Assembly: GCF_002733955.1 (NCBI RefSeq) | Contig: NZ_NVXQ01000008.1 | Coordinates: forward strand, 124,001 to 188,000 | From: Hoeflea sp. | GTDB taxonomy: Bacteria > Pseudomonadota > Alphaproteobacteria > Rhizobiales > Rhizobiaceae | Direction of reading: 5' to 3' | Length of the DNA stretch: 64,000 nt | Shown here: in pieces, positions 10,201 to 19,136 of the stretch | Numbering within the stretch: position 1 is the first letter of the stretch | Layout of the letters: each line of letters starts with the position of its first letter | Program-made: the position numbers and the translations under genes | The notes under the pieces: model-generated | What the model was told of the DNA's origin: nothing | Seen by the model: only the letters and a program-made list of their open reading frames with translations | Database searches by the model: none

Positions 10201-10688
10201 ATCGGATAGCCGATCTCGTCGGCCATCCGGGCCACTTCATCCATGTCGTCGGGCAGCGGGTCGGTGGCCGGCACCACCGGAACACCGATTTCGATGGCAA
10301 GGTTGCGCGCAGCCACCTTGTTGCCCAGCCGCCGCATGGTTTCCGGCTTCGGACCGATAAAGATTATGCCGTTCTCGGCGCAGGCATCTGCGAATTCCGG
10401 GCTCTCCGACAACAGCCCGTAGCCCGGGTGAATGGCGTCGGCACCGGAGAGTTTCGCGACCCGGATCACCTCCTCGATCGACAGGTAGCTTTCGATCGGC
10501 CCCAGGTCACGCGCCAGGTGCGGGCCACGCCCGACCTGGTAGGATTCGTCAGCCTTGAACCGGTGCAGCGCAAGCTTGTCTTCCTCGGCCCAGATCGCGA
10601 CGGTTTTCATGCCAAGCTCGTTGGCTGCGCGAAACACGCGAATTGCAATTTCCGAACGGTTGGCGACGAGAATCTTGGAAATCGGCAC
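7230..10688 (-). CDS. pyc: Pyruvate carboxylase
   Basis: This 1152-residue single-chain anaplerotic enzyme makes oxaloacetate from pyruvate, bicarbonate and ATP. In order it has the biotin carboxylase domain (ISKILVANRSEIAIRVFRA to about 450, with the glycine-rich loop WGGGGRGMRAI), the carboxyltransferase domain (RDGHQSLLATRMRT, about 535-800), the PYC allosteric/tetramerisation domain and a C-terminal biotinyl domain with the attachment lysine in EAMKMETA. The GTG at 10688 (protein start V-P-I-S-K) is preferred over an upstream ATG at 10745 because it gives the usual length and has GGGAG ahead. It is transcribed alone. Confidence 0.97.
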   Translation of the reverse strand: MPISKILVANRSEIAIRVFRAANELGMKTVAIWAEEDKLALHRFKADESYQVGRGPHLARDLGPIESYLSIEEVIRVAKLSGADAIHPGYGLLSESPEFADACAENGIIFIGPKPETMRRLGNKVAARNLAIEIGVPVVPATDPLPDDMDEVARMADEIGYPIMLKASWGGGGRGMRAIRDPKDLAREVIEAKREAMAAFGKDEVYLEKLVERARHVESQILGDTHGNAVHLFERDCSVQRRNQKVVERAPAPYLSEEQRQQLAAYSLKIANATGYVGAGTIEYLMDIDTGAFYFIEVNPRIQVEHTVTEEVTGIDIVKAQIHILEGEVIGTPESGVPPQSEIRLNGHALQCRITTEDPEQNFIPDYGRITAYRGATGFGIRLDGGTAYSGAVITRFYDPLLEKVTAWAPTPEETIHRMDRALREFRIRGVATNLTFLEAIIGHPEFLNNTYTTRFIDTTPELFEQVKRQDRATKLLTYLADVTVNGHPETKGRPLPLADAAAPRVPHVESDVKPGTKHLLDELGPKQFGSWMREQKRVLITDTTMRDGHQSLLATRMRTHDIAAIAGTYARALPDLLSLECWGGATFDVSMRFLTEDPWERLERVREGAPNLLLQMLLRGANGVGYKNYPDNVVKHFVRQAAQGGIDLFRVFDCLNWVENMRVSMDAVAEENKLCEATICYTGDILNSARPKYDLKYYTGLAAELEKAGAHIIAVKDMAGLLKPAAARQLFTALREATDLPIHFHTHDTSGISAATVLAAVDSGVDAVDAAMDALSGNTSQPCLGSIVEALRGHERDPGLDTEWIRRISFYWEAVRNQYAAFESDLKGPASEVYLHEMPGGQFTNLKEQARSLGLETRWHEVAQAYADANQMFGDIVKVTPSSKVVGDMALMMVSQDLSVADVENPAKDVSFPDSVVSMMRGDLGQPPAGWPKDLQNKVLKGEEAYTARPGSLLPDADLDAERKEIETKLEREISENEFASYLMYPKVFTDFALASETYGPVSMLPTPAYFYGIPVGGELFVEIEKGKTLVVQNLAQGEPDDKGMVTVFFELNGQPRRVKVPDRAHGASGSAVRRKAEVGNEAHVGAPMPGVVSTVAVAAGQEVTAGDVLVSIEAMKMETAIHAERDGTLAEVLVKAGDQIDAKDLLVVYA

Positions 10689-10745
10689 AGACAGGCTCCC
10701 GGGTTTGGGCGAAGAAGACAGGACGAGAAATGGTCCTGTCTTCAA

Positions 10746-11070
10746 TCATTAGCGTCTGTTTTGCTGCAGTGCAAATGAGAGCCGATGATCTTTGGCTGGA
10801 AGTGATTTGATGGGCAGGATTTTTGTGTCAGCGAGGAAAAACCGCAAGCGCGATGCAGCGCATCGTGCGAGGATTTTGACGGAGCTGGCGCGAAAAAGAC
10901 GTCCAGGCCTGGCAAAATGGCCTGTTCATCCAGCAACCATCCATTGCAATCGTCTGAACTTGGTCTTTCGCGCTCTGGATAGCGAGGCTAACAGAGCTCG
11001 CGTCGCCGCACATTTCTAGCCGATCACGAAATCCCGGCGTTCAGACAATTCCATCCAAAGATGATCGGCT
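10746..11070. other. Intergenic region without a supported gene
   Basis: About 325 bp between pyc and the luxR-type gene. Short frames on both strands have no ribosome binding site and no recognisable sequence. It should contain the pyc promoter and the end of the luxR transcript. Confidence 0.5.
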
Positions 11071-11814
11071 CTAGGAAATGAGGCCAAGCCGGAATGCGAT
11101 CGCCACCACGTGATGGCGGTTTTTGGCGTTCAGTTTGTCCTGGATGCCGTTCATGTACCAGTCGACGGTATGGGCCGAGAGTCCGAGCGTGGCGCCCATC
11201 TCGTTTGAGGTCATGCCGTATCCCAGATATTCCAGTGTTTCCATCTCGCGGCGGGTCAACGGCAGCGAGACCGGCCGGCTCAGCCGTTCGTGCGCGTCCG
11301 GATCAAGCGCTTCGAGCAGCTCCCAGAAAGCCTTTTTCGACAGCGCATCCATCATCGCCATCTGCGACGGCGAGAGGTCGATCGGACGGCCAGAGACGGT
11401 CAGCACTCCAACGAGGCCGCGACGGCCGTGGACGGGAAACACATAGCCGTCCTCAAGCCCGAAGCGCCGCGCATCGACCATCATCCGCTCCATGCGCTTG
11501 TAATGTGAATCCTCCCGGAAAGCCTCCATTGCCTCACGCCAGCGATACCCGCGCTGGCTGTGCCCGAGGTAACGGATCAACGGGTCCACCGCTGCATATT
11601 TGCGTTTGACGTACAGCTCCGGCCAGCCTTTCGGCCACTTCCCTTCCAGCATGATATCCGATGCCTGGCTCTCGGGCCCCGGCTGTCGGACAAGGGTGAA
11701 ATAATCGAAACCGAGCTCTGTGATGGCATGGCTGATCCGTTTCCGGATGCTCTCTGCGCCTTCCTCTTCGTTTCTCTTCGCATCAAGAAACTTCAGAACG
11801 GCGTTCATTATCAT
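11071..11814 (-). CDS. LuxR-family regulator with autoinducer-binding domain (no adjacent luxI)
   Basis: This 247-residue protein has an N-terminal autoinducer-binding domain (WPKGWPELYVKRKYAAVDPLI and the YRWREAM segment, residues about 55-105) and a C-terminal LuxR helix-turn-helix (LTRREMETLEYLGYGMTSNEMG, then SAHTVDWYMNGIQDKL). The domain order is that of acyl-homoserine-lactone receptors such as TraR/LuxR. No luxI-like synthase is present in the window, so it is a 'solo' receptor here. GGAGGAG is three bases before the first ATG, which decides the start. The ligand cannot be inferred. Confidence 0.88.
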   Translation of the reverse strand: MIMNAVLKFLDAKRNEEEGAESIRKRISHAITELGFDYFTLVRQPGPESQASDIMLEGKWPKGWPELYVKRKYAAVDPLIRYLGHSQRGYRWREAMEAFREDSHYKRMERMMVDARRFGLEDGYVFPVHGRRGLVGVLTVSGRPIDLSPSQMAMMDALSKKAFWELLEALDPDAHERLSRPVSLPLTRREMETLEYLGYGMTSNEMGATLGLSAHTVDWYMNGIQDKLNAKNRHHVVAIAFRLGLIS

Positions 11815-11975
11815 GGTCTCCTCCGGCAGGGCGAATCAGCAATTTCAATAAAAAACAGTAGTATTTGACAGTAAAATCAGGTTCACCGTAGCATTGTAAT
11901 CCTAAATCTTGCAGTTGCGCTACTTTTTCTTTGCTACCCGGAATTTCGCAAGAACCGCTGTCGCAGACACCGGCA

Positions 11976-12014
11976 CAAAAAAGCCGGCCTGCGCTCAAAA
12001 CGCGGGCCGGCTTG
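11976..12014 (-). terminator. Strong intrinsic terminator of the amidohydrolase-TRAP-GS-ALDH-ADH operon
   Basis: On the minus strand, AAGCCGGCCCGCG pairs with CGCAGGCCGGCTT across a short loop, and a run of T follows. It lies about 32 bp after the alcohol dehydrogenase stop, marking the end of the seven-gene operon. Confidence 0.85.
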
Positions 12015-12045
12015 GCTGAATGTTTCCTAAAATGCTGTTTTGCGA

Positions 12046-13191
12046 TCAGATGCAGGCTTCAAATAGTGCCTTTGTGTTTTCGCTCGTCAGCGTCACCGGG
12101 TTGCCACCGGCGCTCGGGTCTTCCAGCGCCATGGCGGTCATCTCGTCGATCCGGTCACGCCCGACGCCAAGCTCGGCCAGCTTGTCGGGCACGCCGAGAT
12201 CGGCCCTGAGCTTCAGCACGTAATCGTAAAACCCGTCGAAGCCGCCATCGATTCCCATATAGGCGGCAGCACGCGCAATACGATCCTCGATCGCCGGGCG
12301 ATTCATCTCAAGCACCGGCGGCATCACCACCGCATTGGTCATGCCGTGATGGGTGTTGTAGACCGCGCCGATCGGATGCGACAGCGCGTGGATGGCGCCG
12401 AGCCCCTTCTGGAACGCCACCGCGCCCATCGCCGCCGCACTCATCATCTCGGCACGGGCCGCAATGTTGGAGCCGTCAGCGACAACCAGCGGCAGGTTTT
12501 CCTTGACCAGCCGCATCCCTTCGAGCGCGATGCCCTGGCTCATCGGGTGATAGAACGGCGACGAATAGGCTTCCAGGCAATGCGCAAACGCGTCCATGCC
12601 GGTGCCAACGGTGATGATCTTCGGCATGCCGACAGTCAGCTCCGGGTCGCAGATGGTGACCGCCGGAAGCAGCTTCGGGTGAAAGATGATCTTCTTGACG
12701 TGGGTGACCGAGTTTGTCAGCACGCCGGCGCGGCCGACTTCCGAGCCGGTGCCTGCCGTGGTCGGCACCGCGATGATCGGCGCAATCGCGTCGCCATTGG
12801 CGCGGGTCCACCAGTCACCGATATCCTCGAAATCCCAGACTGGACGGGTTTGCCCCGCCTGGAATGCAATCAGCTTGCCAAGGTCCAGACCCGAGCCGCC
12901 GCCAAAGGCGATGACGCCATCATGATCGCCAGCCTTGAACACGGCGACGCCGGCTTCGAGGTTCTTCTCGTTCGGGTTCGGATCAACCTCGGAAAACATC
13001 GCCCGGCCAAGCCCTGCGGCTTCCAGAAGATCGAGCGCGCTGACCGTGATCGGCAACGAGGCAAGCCCGCGGTCGGTGACCAGCAACGGCTTCTTCATAC
13101 CCGCTGCGGCACAGGCCTCGGCAAGTTCGGAAATGCGGCCAGCACCGAAACGGATTGCTGTCGGGTAGGACCAGTTGGCGCGCGGGCTCAT
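12046..13191 (-). CDS. Iron-containing (group III) alcohol dehydrogenase
   Basis: This 381-residue Fe-ADH has an N-terminal nucleotide-binding half (GAGRISELAEACAAAG, then VIAFGGGSGLDLGKL with the GGGS motif; VPTTAGTGSEV) and a C-terminal metal-binding half with histidines in DAFAHCLEAYSSPFYHP and GAIHALSHPIGAVYNTHHG. Fe-ADHs interconvert alcohols and aldehydes with NAD(P). The start MSPRANW overlaps the stop of the aldehyde dehydrogenase gene by four bases (ATGA), so the two are translationally coupled. It is the last gene of the operon beginning near 19931. The context suggests it oxidises an amino-alcohol derivative, which is inference. Confidence 0.9.
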   Translation of the reverse strand: MSPRANWSYPTAIRFGAGRISELAEACAAAGMKKPLLVTDRGLASLPITVSALDLLEAAGLGRAMFSEVDPNPNEKNLEAGVAVFKAGDHDGVIAFGGGSGLDLGKLIAFQAGQTRPVWDFEDIGDWWTRANGDAIAPIIAVPTTAGTGSEVGRAGVLTNSVTHVKKIIFHPKLLPAVTICDPELTVGMPKIITVGTGMDAFAHCLEAYSSPFYHPMSQGIALEGMRLVKENLPLVVADGSNIAARAEMMSAAAMGAVAFQKGLGAIHALSHPIGAVYNTHHGMTNAVVMPPVLEMNRPAIEDRIARAAAYMGIDGGFDGFYDYVLKLRADLGVPDKLAELGVGRDRIDEMTAMALEDPSAGGNPVTLTSENTKALFEACI

Positions 13192-14576
13192 GCGGATTTC
13201 TTTCTCATGTGGTAGGATTTGGGACGGGTGAGGTTGTGGAAGCCGATTTCCGACAGCGATCCGCCGCGGCCGGTGGCCTTGCAGCCGGTCCAGCACAGCG
13301 CCGGGTCGAGATAGTCCGCCCGGTTCATGAACACGGTGCCGGTTTCGATCTCGTCGCCGATGCGTGCAGCACGCTCTGTGTCATTGGTCCACAGCGAGGC
13401 GGTGAGGCCGAACTGGCAATCATTCATCAGCGCCAGTGCCTCTTCGTCGCTGTCGACCGGCATGATGCCGACCACGGGACCGAAGCTTTCGTCGCGCATC
13501 ACCCGCATGTCGTGGGTCACGTCGACCAGCACCTGCGGCATCAGATAGGCGCCGCCATCATCGGCCGGATAGTGTTTCGGATCGATCAGACCACGCGCGC
13601 CCTGGGCGATCGCCTCCTCGGTCTGGGCGCGAACTTCCTTGGCGAAACGCACATTGGCCATCGGCCCGATGGTGGTTTCGGGATCGAGCGGATTGCCGAG
13701 CTTGAGACCGGACGAGACCCAGGCCGCGGCCTTTTCGACAAACGCATCGTAAAGCGGGCGCGCGACATAGAGCCGTTCGATGCCACAGCAGCACTGCCCG
13801 GCATTGAACATCGCGCCATCCATCAGCGTGTCGACGGCCCAGTCAATATCGGCGTCTTCCATGACATAGCCCGGATCCTTGCCGCCAAGCTCCAGCCCGA
13901 GGCCGGTGAAGGTTCCCGCCGCAGCCCGCTCGATCGCCTTGCCGCCGCCGACCGAGCCGGTGAAATTGATGAAGTTGAAGCTTCCCGCCGATATCAGCTT
14001 CTCGGTACCCGGGTGATCCAGGAACAGGTTGATGAACACATCTTCCGGCAGCCCGGCCTCAATGAAGGCGCGAACCATGCGTTCGCCCACCAGCAGCGTC
14101 TGCGTTGCATGCTTGAGCACCACGGTGTTGCCGGCGATCAGGGCGGGAACAACCGTGTTGATCGCGGTCATGTAGGGGTAGTTCCACGGCGCCACCACGA
14201 ACACCACGCCATGCGGAACGTGCTCGATGCGACGCTCGAACTGGGCCGAATTCTCGATCTCGATCGGCGCCAGAGCCCGCTGGGCAATCTCGGCCATGTA
14301 GTTGCTGCGCTCGTTGACGCCACCGAACTCGCCGCCATAGCGGACCGGGCGGCCCATCATCCAGGCCAGTTCCGGCACCACTTCGTCGCTCATCTCGTTG
14401 AGCCGGGCGACGCCTGCGCGGACCAGCGCGATGCGCTCTTCCAGCGGCCGCCGGGCCCAGTCCTTCTGCGCCTTGCGCGATCGGGCGACAGCCGCCGCCG
14501 CGTCATCGACGCCCATGACCGGGCGTTCGGCATAGACCGACCCGTCAACCGGCGATATCAGTTTCAAACTGCTCAT
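13188..14576 (-). CDS. NAD(P)-dependent aldehyde dehydrogenase
   Basis: This 462-residue ALDH carries the substrate-pocket motif APWNYPYMTAINTVVPAL, the cofactor loop NFTGSVGGGKAI, the general-base region GLELGGKDPGYV and the catalytic cysteine in FNAGQCCCGIERLYV. It oxidises an aldehyde to an acid. It lies between the glutamine-synthetase-like gene and the coupled alcohol dehydrogenase, so it probably completes oxidation of the same substrate. GGAGA precedes the ATG. Confidence 0.92.
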   Translation of the reverse strand: MSSLKLISPVDGSVYAERPVMGVDDAAAAVARSRKAQKDWARRPLEERIALVRAGVARLNEMSDEVVPELAWMMGRPVRYGGEFGGVNERSNYMAEIAQRALAPIEIENSAQFERRIEHVPHGVVFVVAPWNYPYMTAINTVVPALIAGNTVVLKHATQTLLVGERMVRAFIEAGLPEDVFINLFLDHPGTEKLISAGSFNFINFTGSVGGGKAIERAAAGTFTGLGLELGGKDPGYVMEDADIDWAVDTLMDGAMFNAGQCCCGIERLYVARPLYDAFVEKAAAWVSSGLKLGNPLDPETTIGPMANVRFAKEVRAQTEEAIAQGARGLIDPKHYPADDGGAYLMPQVLVDVTHDMRVMRDESFGPVVGIMPVDSDEEALALMNDCQFGLTASLWTNDTERAARIGDEIETGTVFMNRADYLDPALCWTGCKATGRGGSLSEIGFHNLTRPKSYHMRKKSA

Positions 14577-14649
14577 TGCTTGGTCTCCATCTGGCGGCCC
14601 GCCAGTGTCCTGCGGCGCCGGCCATCACACGTATTGATTTTGTATCTCG

Positions 14650-16014
14650 TCAGGCGCGCTCAAACCCGCGGGCAATTTCCCAGTCGGTCACGGCCTTGTC
14701 GAATTCTTCCTGTTCCCATTCGGCGCAGCGGACATAGTGATCGATGACCGCATCGCCCATCGCCTCACGCAGCATCTTCGAATTGCGCAGGGTCTCGGTC
14801 GAGGCCCTGAGCGTCGAGGGAATGTGCCTGGCATCCTCGTTCTCGTAGATGTCGCCGCCGGTCGGCGGGGCCAGGTCCAGCTTGTCCTCGATGCCCTTGA
14901 TGCCAGCCGCCAGCAGCGCGGCCTGTGCCAGATAGGGGTTCATGTCCGAGCCGCCGATACGGCACTCGACGCGCACCGCCTTGGTGCCTTCGCCGCAAAG
15001 GCGAAACCCGGCGGTGCGGTTGTCGACCGACCAGACCGTGCGGGTCGGTGCGAAACTGCCCTTCATGAAGCGCTTGTAGCTGTTGACATAGGGAGCCATG
15101 AACCAGGTGTAGTCTGACGCATACTCGATCAGCCCGGCCATGAAATGACGCATCAGATCCGACATGCCGTGCGCGCCGTTCTCGTCGCGGAACGCCGGGG
15201 TCTTGCCCTGCCACAGCGACATGTGCACATGCGACGAGGAGCCGACCTTCTTCGGGTTCCATTTCGGCAGGAACGTCACCGAACGGCCATGCGCCCAGGC
15301 GATTTCCTTGACCGCATGCTTGGCGATGGTGTGATGATCGGCACAGTCGAGCGCTTCCGCGTAGCGGATGTTGAGCTCTTCCTGGCCGGTCTCGGCCTCG
15401 CCCTTGGAATTCTCGATCGGAATGCCAGCCGCGAAGAGGTGATTGCGCACCGGGCGCATGATGCCCTCTTCCTTGGTGGTCTGCAGGATGTGGTAATCCT
15501 CGTTATAGGCGCTGATCGGCGTCAGCTCGCGGTAGCCCGACTGGGCCAGATCGCGGAAACTCTGCTCGAACAGGAAGAACTCGAGTTCAGTGGCCATCAT
15601 CGCGTCATAGCCGAGCGCCTTCAGCCGGGCGATCTGGGTCTTCAGGATCTGGCGTGGCGACTGCGGCACCGGCTCGTGGGTGTGATGGTCGAGCAGGTCG
15701 CACAGCACCATCGCCGTGCCTTCCAGCCACGGCACCCGGCGCATGGTCGACAGATCCGGCTTCATCACGTAGTCGCCATAACCGGCCCGCCAGCTGGTGG
15801 TGGCATAGCCATCCGGCGTCGCCATTTCGAGGTCGGTTGCCAGCATGTAGTTGCAGCAATGGGTTTCCTCGTGGCTCGAATCGATGAAATTCTGCACATG
15901 GAACCGCTTGCCCATCAGGCGGCCCTGCATGTCCACGCAGCAGACCAGCACCGTGTCGATGTCGCCTGAGCCCGCGGCGGATTTCAGCTCGTCAAAGGAA
16001 AGGTTTCCGGCCAT
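14650..16014 (-). CDS. Glutamine-synthetase-like gamma-glutamyl-amine ligase
   Basis: This 454-residue GS-fold protein shows the family landmarks: an N-terminal beta-grasp with VDMQGRLMGKR, the ammonia/amine-site helix, the nucleotide-site KVGSSSHVHMSLW and the glutamate-binding FAPTRTVWSVDNRTAGFRL...VECRIGGSDMNPYLA. Length and divergence fit PuuA-type gamma-glutamylpolyamine or amine synthetases rather than housekeeping GlnA. It would ligate glutamate to an imported amine using ATP. Being in one operon with a TRAP transporter, an alcohol and an aldehyde dehydrogenase and an amidohydrolase supports a gamma-glutamylated catabolic route. The true amine is unknown. Confidence 0.85.
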   Translation of the reverse strand: MAGNLSFDELKSAAGSGDIDTVLVCCVDMQGRLMGKRFHVQNFIDSSHEETHCCNYMLATDLEMATPDGYATTSWRAGYGDYVMKPDLSTMRRVPWLEGTAMVLCDLLDHHTHEPVPQSPRQILKTQIARLKALGYDAMMATELEFFLFEQSFRDLAQSGYRELTPISAYNEDYHILQTTKEEGIMRPVRNHLFAAGIPIENSKGEAETGQEELNIRYAEALDCADHHTIAKHAVKEIAWAHGRSVTFLPKWNPKKVGSSSHVHMSLWQGKTPAFRDENGAHGMSDLMRHFMAGLIEYASDYTWFMAPYVNSYKRFMKGSFAPTRTVWSVDNRTAGFRLCGEGTKAVRVECRIGGSDMNPYLAQAALLAAGIKGIEDKLDLAPPTGGDIYENEDARHIPSTLRASTETLRNSKMLREAMGDAVIDHYVRCAEWEQEEFDKAVTDWEIARGFERA

Positions 16015-16125
16015 GTGTTCTGATCCTGATATGCGGCTCCGGGGAGCCTGGATTTTGTCAGGCGCTGTAACGCCAATTCGCCTCCCGGCGCAAGCCGGGA
16101 GGCGGTAGTCTCATGCGGTTCCGGC

Positions 16126-17178
16126 TCAGCTTTCGCCGTAAGGGAAACCAGCCGCGTTGATCACCTTGTTGTACTCCTTGAAGATCGAGATCACCTTGGC
16201 CTTGGTTTCGCTTTCCGCGGCCACTTCATCCCAGAACTTCACCGCAGCATCCTCGACCTGCTTCCAGTCCGATGCCGGAACCGAACGCAGCTCGAGCTTG
16301 TCGCCGGTGGCGCGCAGTTTGGCTTCGCCGCCCCAGTACCACTGGTTGCGGAATGTGTGGGTTGCTTCCATGCAGGAAATGTAAAGCTGCTTGAGATGCT
16401 CCGGCAGCGCATTCCACTTTTCCTCATTGGCAAACCAGGAACCGATCCAGGCGCCCGAGATGTTGTTGGTCAGGAAGTAGTCGGTCACATCGGCCCAGCC
16501 AACGGTGTAGTCTTCGGTGATCCCTGACCAGGACATGCCGTCGAGCTCGCCGGTCTGCACGGCAACTTCGGCGTCTTCGTACGGGATCGACACCGGAACC
16601 ACACCAAACTGGGTGAGGAAGCGGCCGGCCGTCGGGAAGGTGTAGAGCTTCAGGCCGTCGAGATCGGCAACGCTGGTGATTTCCTTCTTGGTGTTGAAGT
16701 TGCACGGGTCCTGGCCGGCTGCCGAAAGCCAGACAACGCCGGTGCCGGAATAGGCTTCGCGCCAGATGTCGGCGAGACCATATTGCTGGAACAGCACCGG
16801 CACGTCGAGGATCGAGCGGGTGGCGAACGGGAAGTAGCCGCCGAACAGGCCGACTTCCACCGGCGACGCCATCGAATCATCATCCGAATGCACCGCGTCG
16901 ATCGTGCCCGCCTGCATGGCGCGGAACAATTCGCCGGTCGGCACGATCTGGTCGGCAAAGAACAGCTCGATCACCATCTCGCCGTTGGCGGCGTTGTTGA
17001 AGGCATCGACGAAGGGCTGGGTCACGTACTGGCCGAGCGTTGCGCCGGCATAGGTCTGCATGCGCCAGCGGATCGGCTCCTGCGCGATGGCTGCCGGAGC
17101 TGCCAGGGTTGTTCCGGCCGCAGCACCAGCTGCAACACCGGCCTTGGTGAGAAATTGACGCCTCTTGAGATTGCTCAT
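16126..17178 (-). CDS. dctP: TRAP transporter solute-binding protein DctP
   Basis: This 350-residue periplasmic binding protein begins with a twin-arginine-like leader (RRQFLTKAGVAAGAAAG... to AIAQE), then the DctP fold (RWRMQTYAGATLGQYVTQPF; CNFNTKKEITSVADLDGLKLYT; DGMSWSGITEDYTVGWADV). It captures the substrate for the DctQM membrane pair encoded just upstream. AAGGAG precedes the ATG. Orientation and spacing place it in the amidohydrolase-dctQ-dctM-dctP-GS operon. Ligand unknown; an amine or amino alcohol is inferred from the downstream enzymes. Confidence 0.93.
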   Translation of the reverse strand: MSNLKRRQFLTKAGVAAGAAAGTTLAAPAAIAQEPIRWRMQTYAGATLGQYVTQPFVDAFNNAANGEMVIELFFADQIVPTGELFRAMQAGTIDAVHSDDDSMASPVEVGLFGGYFPFATRSILDVPVLFQQYGLADIWREAYSGTGVVWLSAAGQDPCNFNTKKEITSVADLDGLKLYTFPTAGRFLTQFGVVPVSIPYEDAEVAVQTGELDGMSWSGITEDYTVGWADVTDYFLTNNISGAWIGSWFANEEKWNALPEHLKQLYISCMEATHTFRNQWYWGGEAKLRATGDKLELRSVPASDWKQVEDAAVKFWDEVAAESETKAKVISIFKEYNKVINAAGFPYGES

Positions 17179-17220
17179 GCTGTTCTCCTTTTTGGTTTCG
17201 TCTTCTTTGGTTTGCCCACG

Positions 17221-18555
17221 TCAGCCCCGGAGTTTGCCGCGGAATTGTTCCGGCAGCCACAATGCGATTTCCGGGAACATCATCACGATCACCAATGTGA
17301 GCAACATGACCGCGACGAAAGGAATGACGGACTGGTAGATATGACGCAGCTTGATTTCCGGCGGCGCCATCGCCCGCATCAGGAACAGATTGTAGCCGAA
17401 CGGCGGCGTCATGTAGGCGATCTGGCAGGTGATCGTGTAGAGGATGCCGTACCAGACCAGGTCAAAGCCGAGGATCTTCACCAGCGGCACATAGAGCGGT
17501 GCGACAATCACCAGCATCGCCGTGTCATCGAGGAAGGTACCCATCAGCAGGAAGCTGAGCTGCATAAGGATCAGCACATGCCAGGGATCGAGCCCAAGCT
17601 GGCCGAGGAAGAAGTTCTCGATCGCACGCACCGCGCCAAGACCGTCAAACACCGCGCCAAAGCAGAGCGCGGCCAGGATGATCCACATGAACATGCAGGA
17701 AATGCCGAGCGTCTTGCGCATGACATTTTCCATCACTTCGCGGTTCAGCCGGCCCTTGATGAAGGCCGCCGCCATTGACGCGAGCGCGCCGACGGCAGAG
17801 CTTTCCACGAGGCTGGTGTAGCCCATCAGGAACAGCCCGTTCATCAGGAAGAAGATCATGAACGGCAGGAACCCGGCGCGGAGCAGGCTGACCCGCTCTT
17901 TCCAGGTGATAGCGTCACGCTCGTCCTTGGGCAGCGGCGGCCCGAGATGCGGCTGCAGCTGGCAGCGCACGAAGATGTAGAGAATGAACAGCCCGGCCAT
18001 CAACAGGCCCGGGAACACGCCGGCAAGCCACAGCTGGCTGACCGGCTGCCGCGCGATCATGCCGTAAAGTACCAGCACCACCGACGGCGGGATCAGGATC
18101 CCGAGCGACGACCCGCCCTGGATCACCCCGGTGATCATTATCTTGTCGTAGTTGCGCCTGAGCAGTTCCGGCAGCGCGATGGTGGCGCCGATCGCCATGC
18201 CGGCCACCGACAGCCCGTTCATCGCCGAGATCACCACCATCAGGAAGATCGTGCCGATCGCCAGCCCGCCCGGCACCGGGCCGAACCAGACATGGAACAT
18301 CCGGTAGAGATCATCGGCGATCCGGCTTTCCGACAGCATGTAGCCCATGAAGATGAACATCGGCAGCGTCAGCAGCGGGTACCACTTCATCAGCTTGATC
18401 GATTGCGTGAACGCGATCTCGACCCCGCCGGTGCCCCACAGCGGAAGCGCCGCGATCACCGCGACAGCACCGATGACGCCGAACACGCGCTGCCCGGTCA
18501 GAAGCAGCGCCATCATCGAGGCGAACATGAACAGGGCGATAAGTTCGTAGCTCAA
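17221..18555 (-). CDS. dctM: TRAP transporter large permease DctM
   Basis: This 444-residue polytopic protein has about twelve membrane segments. Typical DctM stretches are seen: PMFIFMGYMLSESRIADDLYRMF, GGSSLGILIPPSVVLVLYG, and PFGYNLFLMRAMAPPEIKLRHI near the end. It forms the sodium-coupled channel of the TRAP system. Its start overlaps the dctQ stop by four bases (ATGA), showing coupling. Confidence 0.95.
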   Translation of the reverse strand: MSYELIALFMFASMMALLLTGQRVFGVIGAVAVIAALPLWGTGGVEIAFTQSIKLMKWYPLLTLPMFIFMGYMLSESRIADDLYRMFHVWFGPVPGGLAIGTIFLMVVISAMNGLSVAGMAIGATIALPELLRRNYDKIMITGVIQGGSSLGILIPPSVVLVLYGMIARQPVSQLWLAGVFPGLLMAGLFILYIFVRCQLQPHLGPPLPKDERDAITWKERVSLLRAGFLPFMIFFLMNGLFLMGYTSLVESSAVGALASMAAAFIKGRLNREVMENVMRKTLGISCMFMWIILAALCFGAVFDGLGAVRAIENFFLGQLGLDPWHVLILMQLSFLLMGTFLDDTAMLVIVAPLYVPLVKILGFDLVWYGILYTITCQIAYMTPPFGYNLFLMRAMAPPEIKLRHIYQSVIPFVAVMLLTLVIVMMFPEIALWLPEQFRGKLRG

Positions 18556-19079
18556 AGGCCCGCCTCACTTGCATGGTTGACGCTGACGCCACGTAGAAAA
18601 AGAATGTCCCGGAACAGCTCCGCAATGGTCTGCAAGAGCATCAGCAGAATGCCGATGACGGCAATGACCTTGACCGGCCACATGTAGGGCCGCCAGACCG
18701 AATGCGCCCGCTCGCCCCATTCGATGGCGTAGGTCGTGCTGGAAATACCGCCATAGAGCAGAACACAGAGATAGAAGATCAGGAACAGCACGGTGACCGA
18801 GTCGATCGCAGCCTTGCGCCGCGGCGACCAGGTTCCGTAGATCAGGTCCATCCGCACGTGATCGCCCATCTGCATCGAATAGGCGCCGCCAAGAAGGTAG
18901 TAGCCAACCATGATGAACTGCGCGAATTCGAGCGTCCACAAGGCCGGAGCTCCGGCATATTTGGACACCGAGGACCAGAACAGCACACCCATCAGCGCGA
19001 AGATCAGATACATCGCAAAGCGTCCGATCCGCCGGTTGAAGGCGTCTACCCTGCGGATGTAGCTTTCGAGAAACCTCAT
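18552..19079 (-). CDS. dctQ: TRAP transporter small permease DctQ
   Basis: This 175-residue protein has the four membrane helices of DctQ, with conserved FWSSVSKYAGAPALWTLEFAQ in place of the usual R-Y-x-F-x-x-P-x-W segment and an amphipathic C-terminus. It pairs with DctM. It lies 57 bp after the amidohydrolase gene and is coupled to dctM. Confidence 0.9.
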   Translation of the reverse strand: MRFLESYIRRVDAFNRRIGRFAMYLIFALMGVLFWSSVSKYAGAPALWTLEFAQFIMVGYYLLGGAYSMQMGDHVRMDLIYGTWSPRRKAAIDSVTVLFLIFYLCVLLYGGISSTTYAIEWGERAHSVWRPYMWPVKVIAVIGILLMLLQTIAELFRDILFLRGVSVNHASEAGL

Positions 19080-19136
19080 GCCTTGACGTCCCCCGCACAG
19101 TTTGGCTGACCGTTCAGGCCGGCCGTATTTGCACGC

